The notes beneath the pieces were generated by a model. The model made no database searches and had not been told where the DNA came from. It was given only the letters and a program-made list of their open reading frames with translations. From Enterobacter mori (GTDB lineage: Bacteria; Pseudomonadota; Gammaproteobacteria; Enterobacterales; Enterobacteriaceae): a stretch of DNA of 64,000 nucleotides. The translations under genes and the position numbers were made by a program. The stretch spans positions 1,116,001-1,180,000 of the forward strand of contig NZ_CP104285.1 in the NCBI RefSeq assembly GCF_025244905.1. Reading direction: 5' to 3'. Below are positions 34,891-44,532 of the stretch, piece after piece (position 1 is the stretch's first letter; each line of letters opens with the position of its first letter).

Positions 34891-37800
34891 ATGCTGACGT
34901 TTTTCATCAAACGCCCGCGCTTCGCGATGGTGATTGCGCTGGTCATCACCCTGCTGGGGGCCATCGCGCTGAGGATCATTCCGGTGGAGCAGTACCCGCA
35001 GATCACCCCGCCGGTGGTGAATGTTTCTGCCAGCTGGCCGGGCGCCAGCTCGGCTGATGTGGCGGAGGCCATCGCCACGCCGCTGGAGACGCAGCTTAAC
35101 GGGGTGGATCACATGCTCTATATGGAGTCCACCAGTTCGGATGAAGGCACCTACAGCCTGAACATCACTTTTGCGGCGGGGACCGATCCGGACCTCGCCG
35201 CCATCGACGTGCAAAACCGCGTGGCGCAGGCCGTGGCGCAGCTGCCGACCGAGGCACAGCAAAACGGCGTGCAGGTGCGCAAGCGCGCCACCAACCTGAT
35301 GATGGGAGTAAGCCTTTACTCACCGAACAACACCCACACGCCGCTGTTCGTTAGTAACTACGCCAGCACGCAGGTGCGCGAGGCGCTGTCGCGTCTGCCG
35401 GGCGTGGGACAGGTGCAGATGTTTGGCGCGCGGGACTACAGCATGCGCATCTGGCTGCGGCCGGACCGCATGAACGCCCTGAACGTGACCACCGATGACG
35501 TGGCGCAGGCGCTGCGCGAGCAGAACGTGCAGGGAGCGGCGGGCCAGATCGGTACGCCACCGGTATTCAACGGCCAGCAGCAGACGCTGACCATCAACGG
35601 GCTGGGGCGCTTAAGCCAGGCCGAAGACTTTGCCGACATCATTATTCGCGCCGGGGAGATGGGCCAGCTGGTGCGCCTGAAGGACGTCGCCACCATCGAG
35701 CTCGGCTCGCGCAGCTACAGCTCGGGCGCTCAGCTGAACGGGCATGACTCTGCTTACCTTGGCATCTACCCAACGCCGTCCGCCAACGCCCTGCGCGTGG
35801 CCGACGCGGTGCGCGCGGAGCTGGAGCGTCTCTCGACGCGCTTCCCGGACGACCTGGTCTACGAGGTAAAATTCGACACCACCACCTTCGTTGCCGCCAC
35901 CATTAAAGAGATTGGCGTCTCGCTGGCGCTGACCATGCTGGCGGTTGTGGTGGTCGTTTCCCTGTTCCTGCAAAGCTGGCGCGCGACGCTGATTGTCGCG
36001 CTCGCCATTCCGGTGTCGCTGGTGGGCACCTTTGCGGTGCTCTACACGCTCGGCTACTCCGCCAACACGCTGAGCCTGTTCGCCATTATTCTGGCGCTGA
36101 CCATGGTGGTGGATGATGCCATCGTGGTGGTGGAAAGCGTCGAAACCCTGATGGCGGAAGGGCAGAGCCGCACGGCAGCGACCGCGCTGGCGCTGCGCCA
36201 GATTGCCGGGCCGGTGATTGCTACCACGCTGGTGCTGCTGGCGGTGTTTGTGCCGGTAGCGCTCCTGCCGGGAATTGTGGGCGAGCTGTACCGCCAGTTC
36301 GCGGTGACGCTCTCCACCGCCGTCACGCTCTCAAGCCTGGTGGCGCTGACCCTGACGCCCGCGCTCTGCGCGATGCTACTGCGCCCGCGTCCGGCACAGC
36401 CCGCCGCCGTTTTCCGTGGGTTCAACCGTGGGCTGGACGCCACGCGCAGTTTCTACACCCGCATTGTACGTGTCTTAAACCTGCGCCCGTGGCTGGCGCT
36501 GCTGGCCACCGCAGGCGCGGCGGCGGTTGTGGTATTCAGCTTTACGTCGATGCCAAAAGGCTTCCTGCCCCAGGAGGATCAGGGCTACTTCTTCGCCAGC
36601 GTCCAGCTGCCAGAGGCAGCCTCGCTGGAACGCACCGAAGCGGTGATGACTGCCGCGCGCGAGCTTATCGCTAAAGACCCGGCGGTGGAGGACGTGATTC
36701 AGGTGTCAGGATTTAACATCCTCAACGGCACCAGCGCCTCCAACGGCGGGTTTATCTCCATCATGCTCAAAGACTGGAGCGAGCGTCCGCCGCTGGACGA
36801 GGTGATGGGCAATCTTCAGCGCCAGCTGCTGGCCCTGCCGGAAGCCACCATCATGACCTTTGCGCCGCCGACGCTGCCGGGGCTGGGCAACGCCTCCGGC
36901 TTCGACCTGCGCATTCAGGCGCAGGCGGGGCAGAGCCCGGCGGAGCTGGAGCGCGTCACGCGTGAGGTGCTGGCAAAAGCCAACCAGCATCCGCAGCTGA
37001 GCCGCGTGTTCACCACCTGGAGCAGCAACGTGCCGCAGCTAACGCTGACCGTTGACCGCGAGCGTGCGGCCCGGCTCGACGTGCCGGTGTCGCGCATCTT
37101 CAGCAGCCTGCAAACCGCCTTCGGCGGCACCCGCGCCGGGGATTTCAGCGTCAACAACCGCGTTTACCACGTGGTGATGCAGAACGAGATGCAGTGGCGC
37201 GAGCGCGCGGAGCAAATCAGCGAGCTGTTCGTGCGCAGCAACAGCGGCGAACGGGTGCGTCTGAGCAACCTCGTCACCATCACGCCGACCGTCGGCGCGC
37301 CATTTATTCAGCAGTACAACCAGTTCCCGTCGGTATCGGTAAGCGGTTCGGCAGCGGAAGGGGTAAGCAGCAGCACCGCGATGGCGGCGATGGGCGAAAT
37401 TCTGGCGCAGAGCCTGCCTGCCGGGTACGACTACGCCTGGAGCGGCATGTCGTATCAGGAGCAGCAGACCGGCAACCAGGCGGTATGGATTGTGCTGGCG
37501 GCGGTGGTGATGGCGTGGCTGTTCCTCGTCGCCCAGTACGAGAGCTGGACGCTCCCGGCGAGCGTGATGCTCTCGGTGCTGTTCGCCATCGGCGGGGCGC
37601 TGGTGTGGCTATGGCTGGCGGGCTACGCCAACGACGTGTACGTGCAGATCGGTCTGGTCTTGCTGATCGCGTTAGCGGCGAAAAACGCGATTCTTATCGT
37701 GGAGTTCGCCCGCGCGCGGCGGATGGACGGGATGGCGATTGTCGATGCCGCGCGGGAAGGGGCATCGCGCCGCTTCCGCGCAGTGATGATGACCGCCGTG

Positions 37801-38046
37801 TCGTTCATCATCGGCGTCCTGCCGATGATGCTGGCGACCGGGGCGGGTGCCCAGAGCCGCCGCATCATTGGCACCACGGTGTTCAGCGGCATGCTGGTGG
37901 CAACCGTGGTAGGGATTGTGTTTATCCCCGCGCTGTTCGTGCTGTTCCAGCGCCTGCGCGAGTGGGGCCACGGCCTTACGGACTCGTCGCCCACAGCTCG
38001 CAGTGCTTCTGAACCAGAGAAATCAGCGAGCCGCCGTCAGCGATGA
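34891..38046 (+). CDS. RND efflux pump, HAE1 family (AcrB/MexF-like)
   Basis: 1051 residues with the full RND architecture: TM1 after [14 protein letters not shown], two large periplasmic loops, and 12 TMs. The proton relay appears as [15 protein letters not shown] near 405-415, with the matching Lys in [14 protein letters not shown] near 930. It is a proton-driven exporter of amphiphilic drugs. The reading frame runs 71 nt past the stop of convergent ybdK, so its last 23 codons are antisense to ybdK. That tail (after RLREWGHG) is Ser/Arg/Glu-rich and not typical of the family, suggesting the natural 3' end was lost at the junction. Confidence 0.93.
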   Translation: MLTFFIKRPRFAMVIALVITLLGAIALRIIPVEQYPQITPPVVNVSASWPGASSADVAEAIATPLETQLNGVDHMLYMESTSSDEGTYSLNITFAAGTDPDLAAIDVQNRVAQAVAQLPTEAQQNGVQVRKRATNLMMGVSLYSPNNTHTPLFVSNYASTQVREALSRLPGVGQVQMFGARDYSMRIWLRPDRMNALNVTTDDVAQALREQNVQGAAGQIGTPPVFNGQQQTLTINGLGRLSQAEDFADIIIRAGEMGQLVRLKDVATIELGSRSYSSGAQLNGHDSAYLGIYPTPSANALRVADAVRAELERLSTRFPDDLVYEVKFDTTTFVAATIKEIGVSLALTMLAVVVVVSLFLQSWRATLIVALAIPVSLVGTFAVLYTLGYSANTLSLFAIILALTMVVDDAIVVVESVETLMAEGQSRTAATALALRQIAGPVIATTLVLLAVFVPVALLPGIVGELYRQFAVTLSTAVTLSSLVALTLTPALCAMLLRPRPAQPAAVFRGFNRGLDATRSFYTRIVRVLNLRPWLALLATAGAAAVVVFSFTSMPKGFLPQEDQGYFFASVQLPEAASLERTEAVMTAARELIAKDPAVEDVIQVSGFNILNGTSASNGGFISIMLKDWSERPPLDEVMGNLQRQLLALPEATIMTFAPPTLPGLGNASGFDLRIQAQAGQSPAELERVTREVLAKANQHPQLSRVFTTWSSNVPQLTLTVDRERAARLDVPVSRIFSSLQTAFGGTRAGDFSVNNRVYHVVMQNEMQWRERAEQISELFVRSNSGERVRLSNLVTITPTVGAPFIQQYNQFPSVSVSGSAAEGVSSSTAMAAMGEILAQSLPAGYDYAWSGMSYQEQQTGNQAVWIVLAAVVMAWLFLVAQYESWTLPASVMLSVLFAIGGALVWLWLAGYANDVYVQIGLVLLIALAAKNAILIVEFARARRMDGMAIVDAAREGASRRFRAVMMTAVSFIIGVLPMMLATGAGAQSRRIIGTTVFSGMLVATVVGIVFIPALFVLFQRLREWGHGLTDSSPTARSASEPEKSASRRQR

Positions 38047-39097
38047 AGTCCCGCATGCGCTGCGCCTCGCTCTTGCCCTGCTTTAACAGCAGGGCAATTT
38101 CATTGATGGCGCTCGTCGCGCCGAGCTTCTCGGCCGACGGCGCAACCTGCTCCAGCAGCCAGGCGATATCTTCCGCCACGGTTTTGTGTTCGCCGCTATG
38201 CACGTCCGTCAGGATCCCCTCCAGCCCGTAGCGACAGGCCTGAAAACGGTTAAAGCGGTACAGGAGAAAATCTTTTTCCTGATGCTTATAGGGCCGCGCG
38301 GTCAACAGCCAGTGCGACGTCGCCTGAATCAGTCCGGCAATGTTGATCGCGTGGCCGAGCGTCAGCGGCGTATCCATCACCCGCACCTCCACGGTGCCAA
38401 AATGCGGGCTGGGGCGGATGTCCCAGTGCAGATCTTTAATGCTGTCGATCATGCTGGTGGAGCTCAGGCGGCGGAACAGCCCCTCGAACTCCTGCCAGCT
38501 GTTGACCCACGGCATCTGACCGTTATCCGGGAAGCCGGAGAAGATGTTGAGCCGCGACGAGGCGAACTTCGTGTCCGTGCCCTGCATATAAGGCGAGGCG
38601 GCGGCCAGGGCGATAAAGTGCGGCACGAAGCGCGACAGGCCGTGCAGCAGGTAAATCGCGTCGTCCCCGTTTCGGCACCCCACGTGTACATGCTGGCCGA
38701 ATACCGTTGCCTGCAAAATAAGATAGCCAAAGCGCTCCAGCGTGACGTTATAGCGCTCGTCGTCGCACACCTCCTGACGCTGCCACTTCTGGAACGGGTG
38801 CGTCCCGCCGCCGCAGATCTGAATGTGCTGATCCGCTGCCGCGCGCAGAATGCTCTGCTGCATCACCGAGAACTGTGCCGCCGCCTGGTCGATGTTCTGG
38901 CACACGCCGGTGGCAATTTCGAGCATGCTTTCGGTGATGTCGTGTTTGACTTCGCCGCCTTTGATGTCGTCTTTGACGGCGGCAATGAGCGCGGAGGAGT
39001 CCTGGCTCAGATCGTAGCCCGGCGGGTTAACCACCTGCAGTTCAAGCTCGATGCCGAGGGTAAAAGGTTCAGAGGATTTGAAATCAGGTAAAGGCAT
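37976..39097 (-). CDS. ybdK: Carboxylate-amine ligase YbdK (glutamate-cysteine ligase type 2 family)
   Basis: 373 residues (E. coli 372) from ATG 39097 with GGAG upstream; the longer open frame is rejected. GCS2-family motifs: [54 protein letters not shown] and [20 protein letters not shown]. The E. coli protein has weak gamma-glutamylcysteine ligase activity in vitro, and its true substrate is unclear. The C-terminus ([10 protein letters not shown]) matches E. coli, so the 71-nt overlap with the RND gene comes from the RND side. Confidence 0.96.
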   Translation of the reverse strand: MPLPDFKSSEPFTLGIELELQVVNPPGYDLSQDSSALIAAVKDDIKGGEVKHDITESMLEIATGVCQNIDQAAAQFSVMQQSILRAAADQHIQICGGGTHPFQKWQRQEVCDDERYNVTLERFGYLILQATVFGQHVHVGCRNGDDAIYLLHGLSRFVPHFIALAAASPYMQGTDTKFASSRLNIFSGFPDNGQMPWVNSWQEFEGLFRRLSSTSMIDSIKDLHWDIRPSPHFGTVEVRVMDTPLTLGHAINIAGLIQATSHWLLTARPYKHQEKDFLLYRFNRFQACRYGLEGILTDVHSGEHKTVAEDIAWLLEQVAPSAEKLGATSAINEIALLLKQGKSEAQRMRDFIADGGSLISLVQKHCELWATSP

Positions 39098-39202
39098 GGC
39101 GCACTCCGTTGTCTGTTGTGTGTTGAGTATAGACAACGACGTGGCGCTCACTTTTCAGGGTGGTATAACTGTTAGCAGGCTTAGCGAAAAGGGGAGTTAA
39201 CC

Positions 39203-40093
39203 ATGTCTGACAATCCAGTGATTGCGCTGATTGGGCCTGGCGCAATTGGTACCACCATCGCCGCTGTGCTGCACGACGCGGGCCGCACGCCGCAGCTGTG
39301 CGGACGCACCGCGCATCCTGAACTGCGTTTGCGCTACGACGACGGTGAAACGGTCGTGCCGGGTCCGGTATTAACCGATCCGAACGTCATCACGCGCCCC
39401 GTCGATCTCGTTTTTGTGGCAGTAAAAACGACGCAAAATGCCGACAGCGCCGGATGGCTGCGCGCGCTGTGCGATGAAAATACCGTGGTCTGCGCGCTGC
39501 AAAACGGCGTGGAGCAAAAAGCCCAGCTTGAGCCGTGGGTTAACGGCGCAACGGTGCTGCCGTCGGTGGTCTGGTTTCCGGCACAGCGCGAGCCGGATGC
39601 CTCCGTCTGGCTGCGGGCCAAACCTCGCCTGACGCTGCCGGACGTGCCGCACGCGCAGCGGGTGGTAGAGGCGCTTCGCGGAACGCGCTGTGACGTTGAG
39701 CTTTCAATAGATTTCGCCACCGTCGCCTGGCGCAAGCTGCTGCAAAACGCGGTCGCCGGGCTGATGGTGTTGTCCAACCGCCGCGCCGGAATGTTCAGGC
39801 GCGAGGATATCAGCGAACTTGCGCTGGCCTACCTGCGTGAGGGGCTTGCCGTCGCCCGCGCCGAAGGGGCGAAGCTGGACGATGCGGTGGCCCAGGAGAT
39901 CCTGGCGAACTTCCAGCGTGCGCCTGAGGACCTGGGCACGTCGATCCTCGCCGACCGTCAGGCGGATCGCCCGATGGAATGGGATATCCGCAACGGCGTT
40001 ATCCAGCGCTACGGCCGCAAGCACGGCATTGCGGTGCCGATTAGCGACGTGGTGGTGCCGCTGCTGGCGGCGGGGAGCGAGGGGCCGGGCTAA
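39203..40093 (+). CDS. Ketopantoate reductase family oxidoreductase (PanE/ApbA-like)
   Basis: 296 residues; GGGGAG lies 7 nt before the ATG. Rossmann start IALIGPGAIGTTIAAVLHDAG (first Gly of GxGxxG replaced to give GPGAIG), then VAVKTTQNADSA, ALQNGVEQ and the C-terminal helical domain with WRKLLQNAVAGLMVLSNR (catalytic Lys equivalent). Ketopantoate reductases make pantoate for CoA synthesis, but many members act on other 2-keto substrates. True PanE is encoded elsewhere in Enterobacteria, so this is probably a paralogue. It converges with the AraC gene; the stops overlap by 4 nt. Confidence 0.85.
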   Translation: MSDNPVIALIGPGAIGTTIAAVLHDAGRTPQLCGRTAHPELRLRYDDGETVVPGPVLTDPNVITRPVDLVFVAVKTTQNADSAGWLRALCDENTVVCALQNGVEQKAQLEPWVNGATVLPSVVWFPAQREPDASVWLRAKPRLTLPDVPHAQRVVEALRGTRCDVELSIDFATVAWRKLLQNAVAGLMVLSNRRAGMFRREDISELALAYLREGLAVARAEGAKLDDAVAQEILANFQRAPEDLGTSILADRQADRPMEWDIRNGVIQRYGRKHGIAVPISDVVVPLLAAGSEGPG

Positions 40094-40884
40094 CGGCCGC
40101 TGTTTTTCCGTTCGGCAAAGTAGTGGGCGGGCGTGCTGCCCATCGCTTTCCTGAACATGGTGATAAACGCATTCACGGATTCGTACCCGAGCGTTGCCGC
40201 CACGTTCTGGACGGGTACGCCGCTTGCCAGCTCCCTCAGGGCAATAATCAAATGCAGCTGCTGGCGCCATCGCCCGAAGCTCAGCCCGGTCTCGCGCTGC
40301 ATCAGGCGTGCAAACGAGCGCTCGCTGAGAGCGAGCCGTTTTGCCCAATCCTTCAGGGTGCTTCTGTCCTCAGGGCGGGTAACCAGCGCGTCGGCCATGG
40401 CGCGAATTTTCGGATCGGTCGAGACCGGCAGGCTCAGCTTCTGCTGCGGCATGCTGGCGAGCTCATCAAGGGTTACTCTGGTCAGCCTGGCGACGTGGCT
40501 GTCGGGGGGATAATCCACGCCTTCGCGCGTCAGACGATCGACCAGTTCCTTAATCAACGGCGAGATCGCCAGCGTGCAGCATCTCTCCGGCAGCGCCGCC
40601 GCGCCGGGCTCAATAAACAAATAGTTAAGATGCGCGTTCCAGGTCGCTTTGGCGCTGTGCGGGATCCCGCCGGGGATCCAGACGGCGCAGTCCGGCGGCA
40701 CGATCCAGATATCATTCTCCGCGTAACAGCTGACCGCACCGTATCGGGCAATAATCAGCTGCCCCTTGCGGTGGGTATGTACCGGCACTTCCGCGGCGTA
40801 ATCCACGAAGTCCAGATGACGCGCCACCGCCGGGCAGGCAGTAGAGTCAGGGTCATACAGCATATTAGCGAGTTGAAGCTTCAT
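40090..40884 (-). CDS. AraC-family regulator of the FUSC efflux operon
   Basis: 264 residues from ATG 40884, preferred because the longer frame reaches into the divergent efflux gene. The Shine-Dalgarno is weak. N-terminal cupin-type domain with VPVHTHRKGQLIIARYG and WIVPPDCAVWIPGGIPHSA. C-terminal double HTH: LKDWAKRLALSERSFARLMQRETGLSFGRWRQQ and VAATLGYESVNAFITMFRKAMGSTPAHYF. This domain pair is common in local activators or repressors of transporters. Divergent placement makes the FUSC/DUF1656/HlyD operon its likely target. Confidence 0.87.
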   Translation of the reverse strand: MKLQLANMLYDPDSTACPAVARHLDFVDYAAEVPVHTHRKGQLIIARYGAVSCYAENDIWIVPPDCAVWIPGGIPHSAKATWNAHLNYLFIEPGAAALPERCCTLAISPLIKELVDRLTREGVDYPPDSHVARLTRVTLDELASMPQQKLSLPVSTDPKIRAMADALVTRPEDRSTLKDWAKRLALSERSFARLMQRETGLSFGRWRQQLHLIIALRELASGVPVQNVAATLGYESVNAFITMFRKAMGSTPAHYFAERKNSGR

Positions 40885-40960
40885 GATTTTGGCAACATTC
40901 AGGTATTTTTTGACAGAATAGAGTATTTGAGCACGTCTGTAAGCCGGTAATAATCCCGGC

Positions 40961-42937
40961 ATGAATACATTCCTCTCTCATTCCGTGCGCCTGCCCGCCG
41001 CATTGCGAAACGATGCGGGCGCGCTGATCTACGCCGCGAAGAGTTTTGCCGCGGCGATGATGGCTTATTACATCGCGCTGTCGATCGGCCTCGAGCGTCC
41101 CTCATGGGCGATTATTACGGTTTACATCGTGTCGCAGACGTCGGTAGGGGCATCGCTGAGCAGAAGCCTCTACCGGCTGGCCGGTACCGTGGCGGGTGCC
41201 TGCGCGACCGTTCTGATTGTGCCCACCTTCGTGAATACGCCGATCCTGTGCAGCGTGGTGCTGACGGGCTGGATCACGTTCTGCCTGTGGCTATCCCTGC
41301 TGGAGCGCACGCCCCGGGCCTATGCCTTCGTGCTGGCGGGCTACACCGCGAGCCTGATTGGCTTTCCGGCGGTGTCCGATCCCGGCGGCATCTTTAACGT
41401 CGCCATCGTCCGCGTGCAGGAGATCGCGATAGGGATTTTCTGCGCGGCGCTGATTCACCGCTACGTGCTGCCCGCGCGCGTATCGGGCCAGTTCAACGCT
41501 AAGCTATCCCAGACGCTTCAGGCGGCGCGCGAACGGGTGGCGGATACCTTAGCGGGTAAACCCGATGCGGCTTCCGGCCCGCTGCAACTGGCTCTGGCGC
41601 TGCAGTTTCTGCAGGGCATAAGCCACCACATTCCGTATGATTTTGCCCTCTCAGCCCCGGTGCGGCAGGCCAGAAAGGCGATCCACGACCGGCTGGCGCG
41701 GCTGGTTATCGTCAACTGTGAACTGCACGATCGCCTGCCAGCAATCGGAACCCTGCCCGCCGACGCGCAGGCATTGCTGGAGGACGTTCAGGCCTGGCTT
41801 GCCGGTGAAGGCGCCAGCAGCACGGCAGAAGCGTTACGGCTCCGCTGTGCGCTTCTCATCGATCGGTATGCCGCGCAGACGCAGACGTTTGACGACGCGC
41901 TGCAGGTCAGTTTTATTCGCTACCTCGCGGAGGCAATCGCTCTTCTGCAGCAGTGCGAACGTCTTTCCGGGGCCATCCACCACGCCAAACCCCTCTTTGG
42001 GGAGATGCAAACCCGCACGGGGAAAGGCTACGTTTTCCACCGCGATCCTCTTACCGCAGCCCGCACGGCGCTGGGGGCTTTCGCCATTATTCTGAGCGGC
42101 TGTCTGGTCTGGATCTTCTCGGCGTGGCCGGACGGCGGTACGGCGGTGTCTATCCTGGGGGTCTGCTGCACGCTGTTTGGCAGCTTCGACACCCCGGCAC
42201 CGCACATCGTGAAATACATCATTGGTTCGTTCTGGGGCGTGGTCATTAGCCTGTTCTACAGCTTTGCGCTGCTGCCGCAGGTGAGCGATTTCCCGGTGCT
42301 GGTGGCGGTGCTTGCCCCGGCGTATCTGCTGGCCGGGTCGCTACAGGCTCGCCCGCCGACCACGTTTATGGCGATGGGTATTACCCTGACGCTACCCATT
42401 CTGTGCGAGCTGGGAGCGCACTACAGCGGAGACTTCGCCGTTGCGGCCAACACCGCCATTGCGCTATTTGCCGCGACGGGTTTTGCCGTCATCGGCATGA
42501 GCCTGCTGCAAACCGTGCAGGCGGACGGCGCCATCACGCGTCTGCTGAACCTGTGCCAGCGTGATATTCGCCGCAGCGTGAAGGGCACGCTGCGGGTCGA
42601 CGAAACGCAGTGGATTAACCTGATGATGGACCGAACCGCCCTGGTGCTGCCGCGTTTGCAGCGCAGCGAGCGCGCGCCAGAGCAGGCGCTCGATCGGCTG
42701 TTGCACGCGCTGCGCCTGGGACTTTCGGTCATGCATTTACGCCGCAGTGACACACCGCCCGGCAGGGAGGTTGACGCGCTTTTGCATCGGATAAACGCCG
42801 CAGACCGCCACGCCTTACGCGAACGCATCGCCATCCTTATCGCGCGCTATCTGCCTGCGGCAGATGAACATACGCGCCAGTTTGTCTTCAGGCTGGTGGA
42901 GCTGCACTGTGCATTACAGGGGCCAGACCATGATTAA
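40961..42937 (+). CDS. FUSC-family inner-membrane efflux protein (AaeB-like)
   Basis: 658 residues with the two-halves FUSC design. An N-terminal TM block (about 20-165) contains KSFAAAMMAYYIALSIGLERPSWAIITVYIV, a large cytoplasmic region spans 170-355, a second TM block (about 365-525) contains RTALGAFAIILSGCLVWIFSAW, and a cytoplasmic tail follows. AaeB of E. coli exports aromatic carboxylic acids such as p-hydroxybenzoate. The operon partners (DUF1656 protein, HlyD-type adaptor) are those of AaeXAB, in order pump, X, adaptor. The substrate is inferred only as an organic or aromatic compound. Confidence 0.92.
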   Translation: MNTFLSHSVRLPAALRNDAGALIYAAKSFAAAMMAYYIALSIGLERPSWAIITVYIVSQTSVGASLSRSLYRLAGTVAGACATVLIVPTFVNTPILCSVVLTGWITFCLWLSLLERTPRAYAFVLAGYTASLIGFPAVSDPGGIFNVAIVRVQEIAIGIFCAALIHRYVLPARVSGQFNAKLSQTLQAARERVADTLAGKPDAASGPLQLALALQFLQGISHHIPYDFALSAPVRQARKAIHDRLARLVIVNCELHDRLPAIGTLPADAQALLEDVQAWLAGEGASSTAEALRLRCALLIDRYAAQTQTFDDALQVSFIRYLAEAIALLQQCERLSGAIHHAKPLFGEMQTRTGKGYVFHRDPLTAARTALGAFAIILSGCLVWIFSAWPDGGTAVSILGVCCTLFGSFDTPAPHIVKYIIGSFWGVVISLFYSFALLPQVSDFPVLVAVLAPAYLLAGSLQARPPTTFMAMGITLTLPILCELGAHYSGDFAVAANTAIALFAATGFAVIGMSLLQTVQADGAITRLLNLCQRDIRRSVKGTLRVDETQWINLMMDRTALVLPRLQRSERAPEQALDRLLHALRLGLSVMHLRRSDTPPGREVDALLHRINAADRHALRERIAILIARYLPAADEHTRQFVFRLVELHCALQGPDHD

Positions 42938-43145
42938 CGATCTCAATATCGGCGGCGTTTTTATTCCGGGGTTACTGATGGCCGCCCTCGCGGCGCTGGT
43001 CTGCACGCTGAGCCTCGTCGCGCTTTTCTCTCTCAGCAGGCTCTACCGGCGCTTACCGTTTCGCCCGCTGATGGATGTTTCCACCTGGATTGTCACCTTT
43101 TTCCTGCTGATGCAGGGTCTGACCGCGTTGGGGTTATTGTCATGA
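42930..43145 (+). CDS. DUF1656 small membrane protein (AaeX-like)
   Basis: 71 residues from ATG 42930, overlapping the FUSC stop by 8 nt and the adaptor start by 4 nt. Typical DUF1656 opening (INDLNIGGVFIPGLLM) and two TM helices (about 12-36 and 50-70) separated by a basic loop (SRLYRRLPFRP). It always accompanies FUSC/HlyD exporters; its function in the complex is not defined. Confidence 0.92.
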   Translation: MINDLNIGGVFIPGLLMAALAALVCTLSLVALFSLSRLYRRLPFRPLMDVSTWIVTFFLLMQGLTALGLLS

Positions 43146-44026
43146 AATCACTGCTCTCTTTACTGGCTCGCTATGCGCTGACGTTGGGCACCGTCGCGGC
43201 GGCCACGCTTCTGGCGTTTATGATGTGGAAACACTACGCACAAACGCCATGGACCCGCGACGGCCGCGTGCGGGCCGATGTGGTGCAGATTGCGCCGGAT
43301 GTCTCCGGGCCGGTCATCAGCGTGGCCGTCCGGGATAACCAGTGGGTGAACCGGGGCGATGTGCTTTACGCTATCGATCCGCGCTGGCTTAAGCTGGCGG
43401 TGGTCAGCGCGCAGGCGGACGTTGAGTCGAAACGCCATGAGATGCTGATGCGCCAGGATGCGGCCCATCGCCGCACGCTGATTAAAAACGCCATCTCCAG
43501 CGAGGATTTGCAGCAAACCGGCAGCGCGGCGAACGTCGCGGCGGCCAATTATCACGGCGCGCTGGCCGCGCTGGATCTGGCAGAGCTTAATCTGGCGCAC
43601 GCCACCGTGCGTGCGCCGGTCTCGGGGTACGTCACGCACCTGCGGCTTCGCCCCGGAGACTACGCGACGGCGGGGGAAACAAAGGTTGCCATCGTCGATG
43701 CCCACAGCTTCTGGGTGGTGGGGTACTTTGAGGAGACCAAGCTGCGCCATATTCGCGTCGGGGATGCCGCGCAGGTTGTTCTGATGGGATACGAGCCGGT
43801 CATCACGGGCCACGTGGAGAGCATCGGGCACGGGATCGGGGACAGTAACGACGAAACGGGCGGGCTGGGTCTGCCCGACGTCGAGCCCACCTTTAGCTGG
43901 GTGCGGCTGGCGCAGCGCGTGCCGGTACGCATTCATATCGACAAATTGCCGGAGGGAGTTGAGCTGGTGTCGGGGCTGTCGGCGAGCGTGGCGGTGGGGC
44001 GAAAATCTGGGGATAGTCAGCCTTAA
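43142..44026 (+). CDS. HlyD-type adaptor of the FUSC efflux system (AaeA-like)
   Basis: 294 residues, start overlapping the upstream stop (ATGA). Single N-terminal TM anchor (about 10-28), then KHYAQTPWTRDGRVRADVVQIAPDVSGPV, a feature of the AaeA/EmrA-like subgroup. Barrel-sandwich halves VRDNQWVNRGDVLYAIDP and ATVRAPVSGYVTHLRLRPGD flank a short helical hairpin. It bridges the FUSC pump to a periplasmic or outer-membrane exit. Last gene of the three-gene operon. Confidence 0.93.
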   Translation: MKSLLSLLARYALTLGTVAAATLLAFMMWKHYAQTPWTRDGRVRADVVQIAPDVSGPVISVAVRDNQWVNRGDVLYAIDPRWLKLAVVSAQADVESKRHEMLMRQDAAHRRTLIKNAISSEDLQQTGSAANVAAANYHGALAALDLAELNLAHATVRAPVSGYVTHLRLRPGDYATAGETKVAIVDAHSFWVVGYFEETKLRHIRVGDAAQVVLMGYEPVITGHVESIGHGIGDSNDETGGLGLPDVEPTFSWVRLAQRVPVRIHIDKLPEGVELVSGLSASVAVGRKSGDSQP

Positions 44027-44077
44027 ACACATATGCGAAACTTACCGCTTCTGAAAAAATGTGGTGGGACCCGCTCA

Positions 44078-44515
44078 ATGTCAGAACCAACTTCGCAGTG
44101 CCTTTTCAGTGAAGGACTGATCGCTTTTCCTGAAGGTTATCAGGATCGTACCGTCAACGTATTCGCGCCGCCCGCTGCGGATGCGCCAGCGTTCAACATC
44201 TCCCGCGATGCCCTCAACCCCGGCGAAGCGCTTGCCGCGTATATCGATCGCCAGCTCGCCCTGATGGAAAAACACATCAAGGGCTGGAAGCAGGGGGAGC
44301 GCAGCGCCGCTACCCTGGGCGACGGCCTTTTGCAGGGTGAAACCGTCCATGCGAGCTACCTGCGCGACGGAAAACGCATCTGGCAACAGCAGGCCGTATT
44401 TAACGTCGAGAACGATAAAATTCTGGTGTTCACCATGACCTGCACCCGCACGCCGGGCGATGCCGACCGCGCGCTGTTTCGCGATCTTCTCAGGAGCTTC
44501 CGTTTCCACCATTAA
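44078..44515 (+). CDS. Eag-type (DUF1795/DcrB-like) chaperone for the Rhs effector
   Basis: 145 residues from ATG 44078; an upstream in-frame start at 44033 adds a basic lead without better support. The DUF1795 fold shows FSEGLIAFPEGYQDRTVNVFAPP, LNPGEALAAYIDRQLALMEKHI, and a terminal strand VFTMTCTRTPGDADRALFRDLL. In type VI secretion, Eag chaperones bind the N-terminal transmembrane helices of PAAR-Rhs effectors and keep them soluble for loading onto VgrG. Direct adjacency (17 bp) to a PAAR-Rhs gene with N-terminal TM helices supports that role. Confidence 0.88.
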   Translation: MSEPTSQCLFSEGLIAFPEGYQDRTVNVFAPPAADAPAFNISRDALNPGEALAAYIDRQLALMEKHIKGWKQGERSAATLGDGLLQGETVHASYLRDGKRIWQQQAVFNVENDKILVFTMTCTRTPGDADRALFRDLLRSFRFHH

Positions 44516-44532
44516 CATCAGGGACCGTTGTT

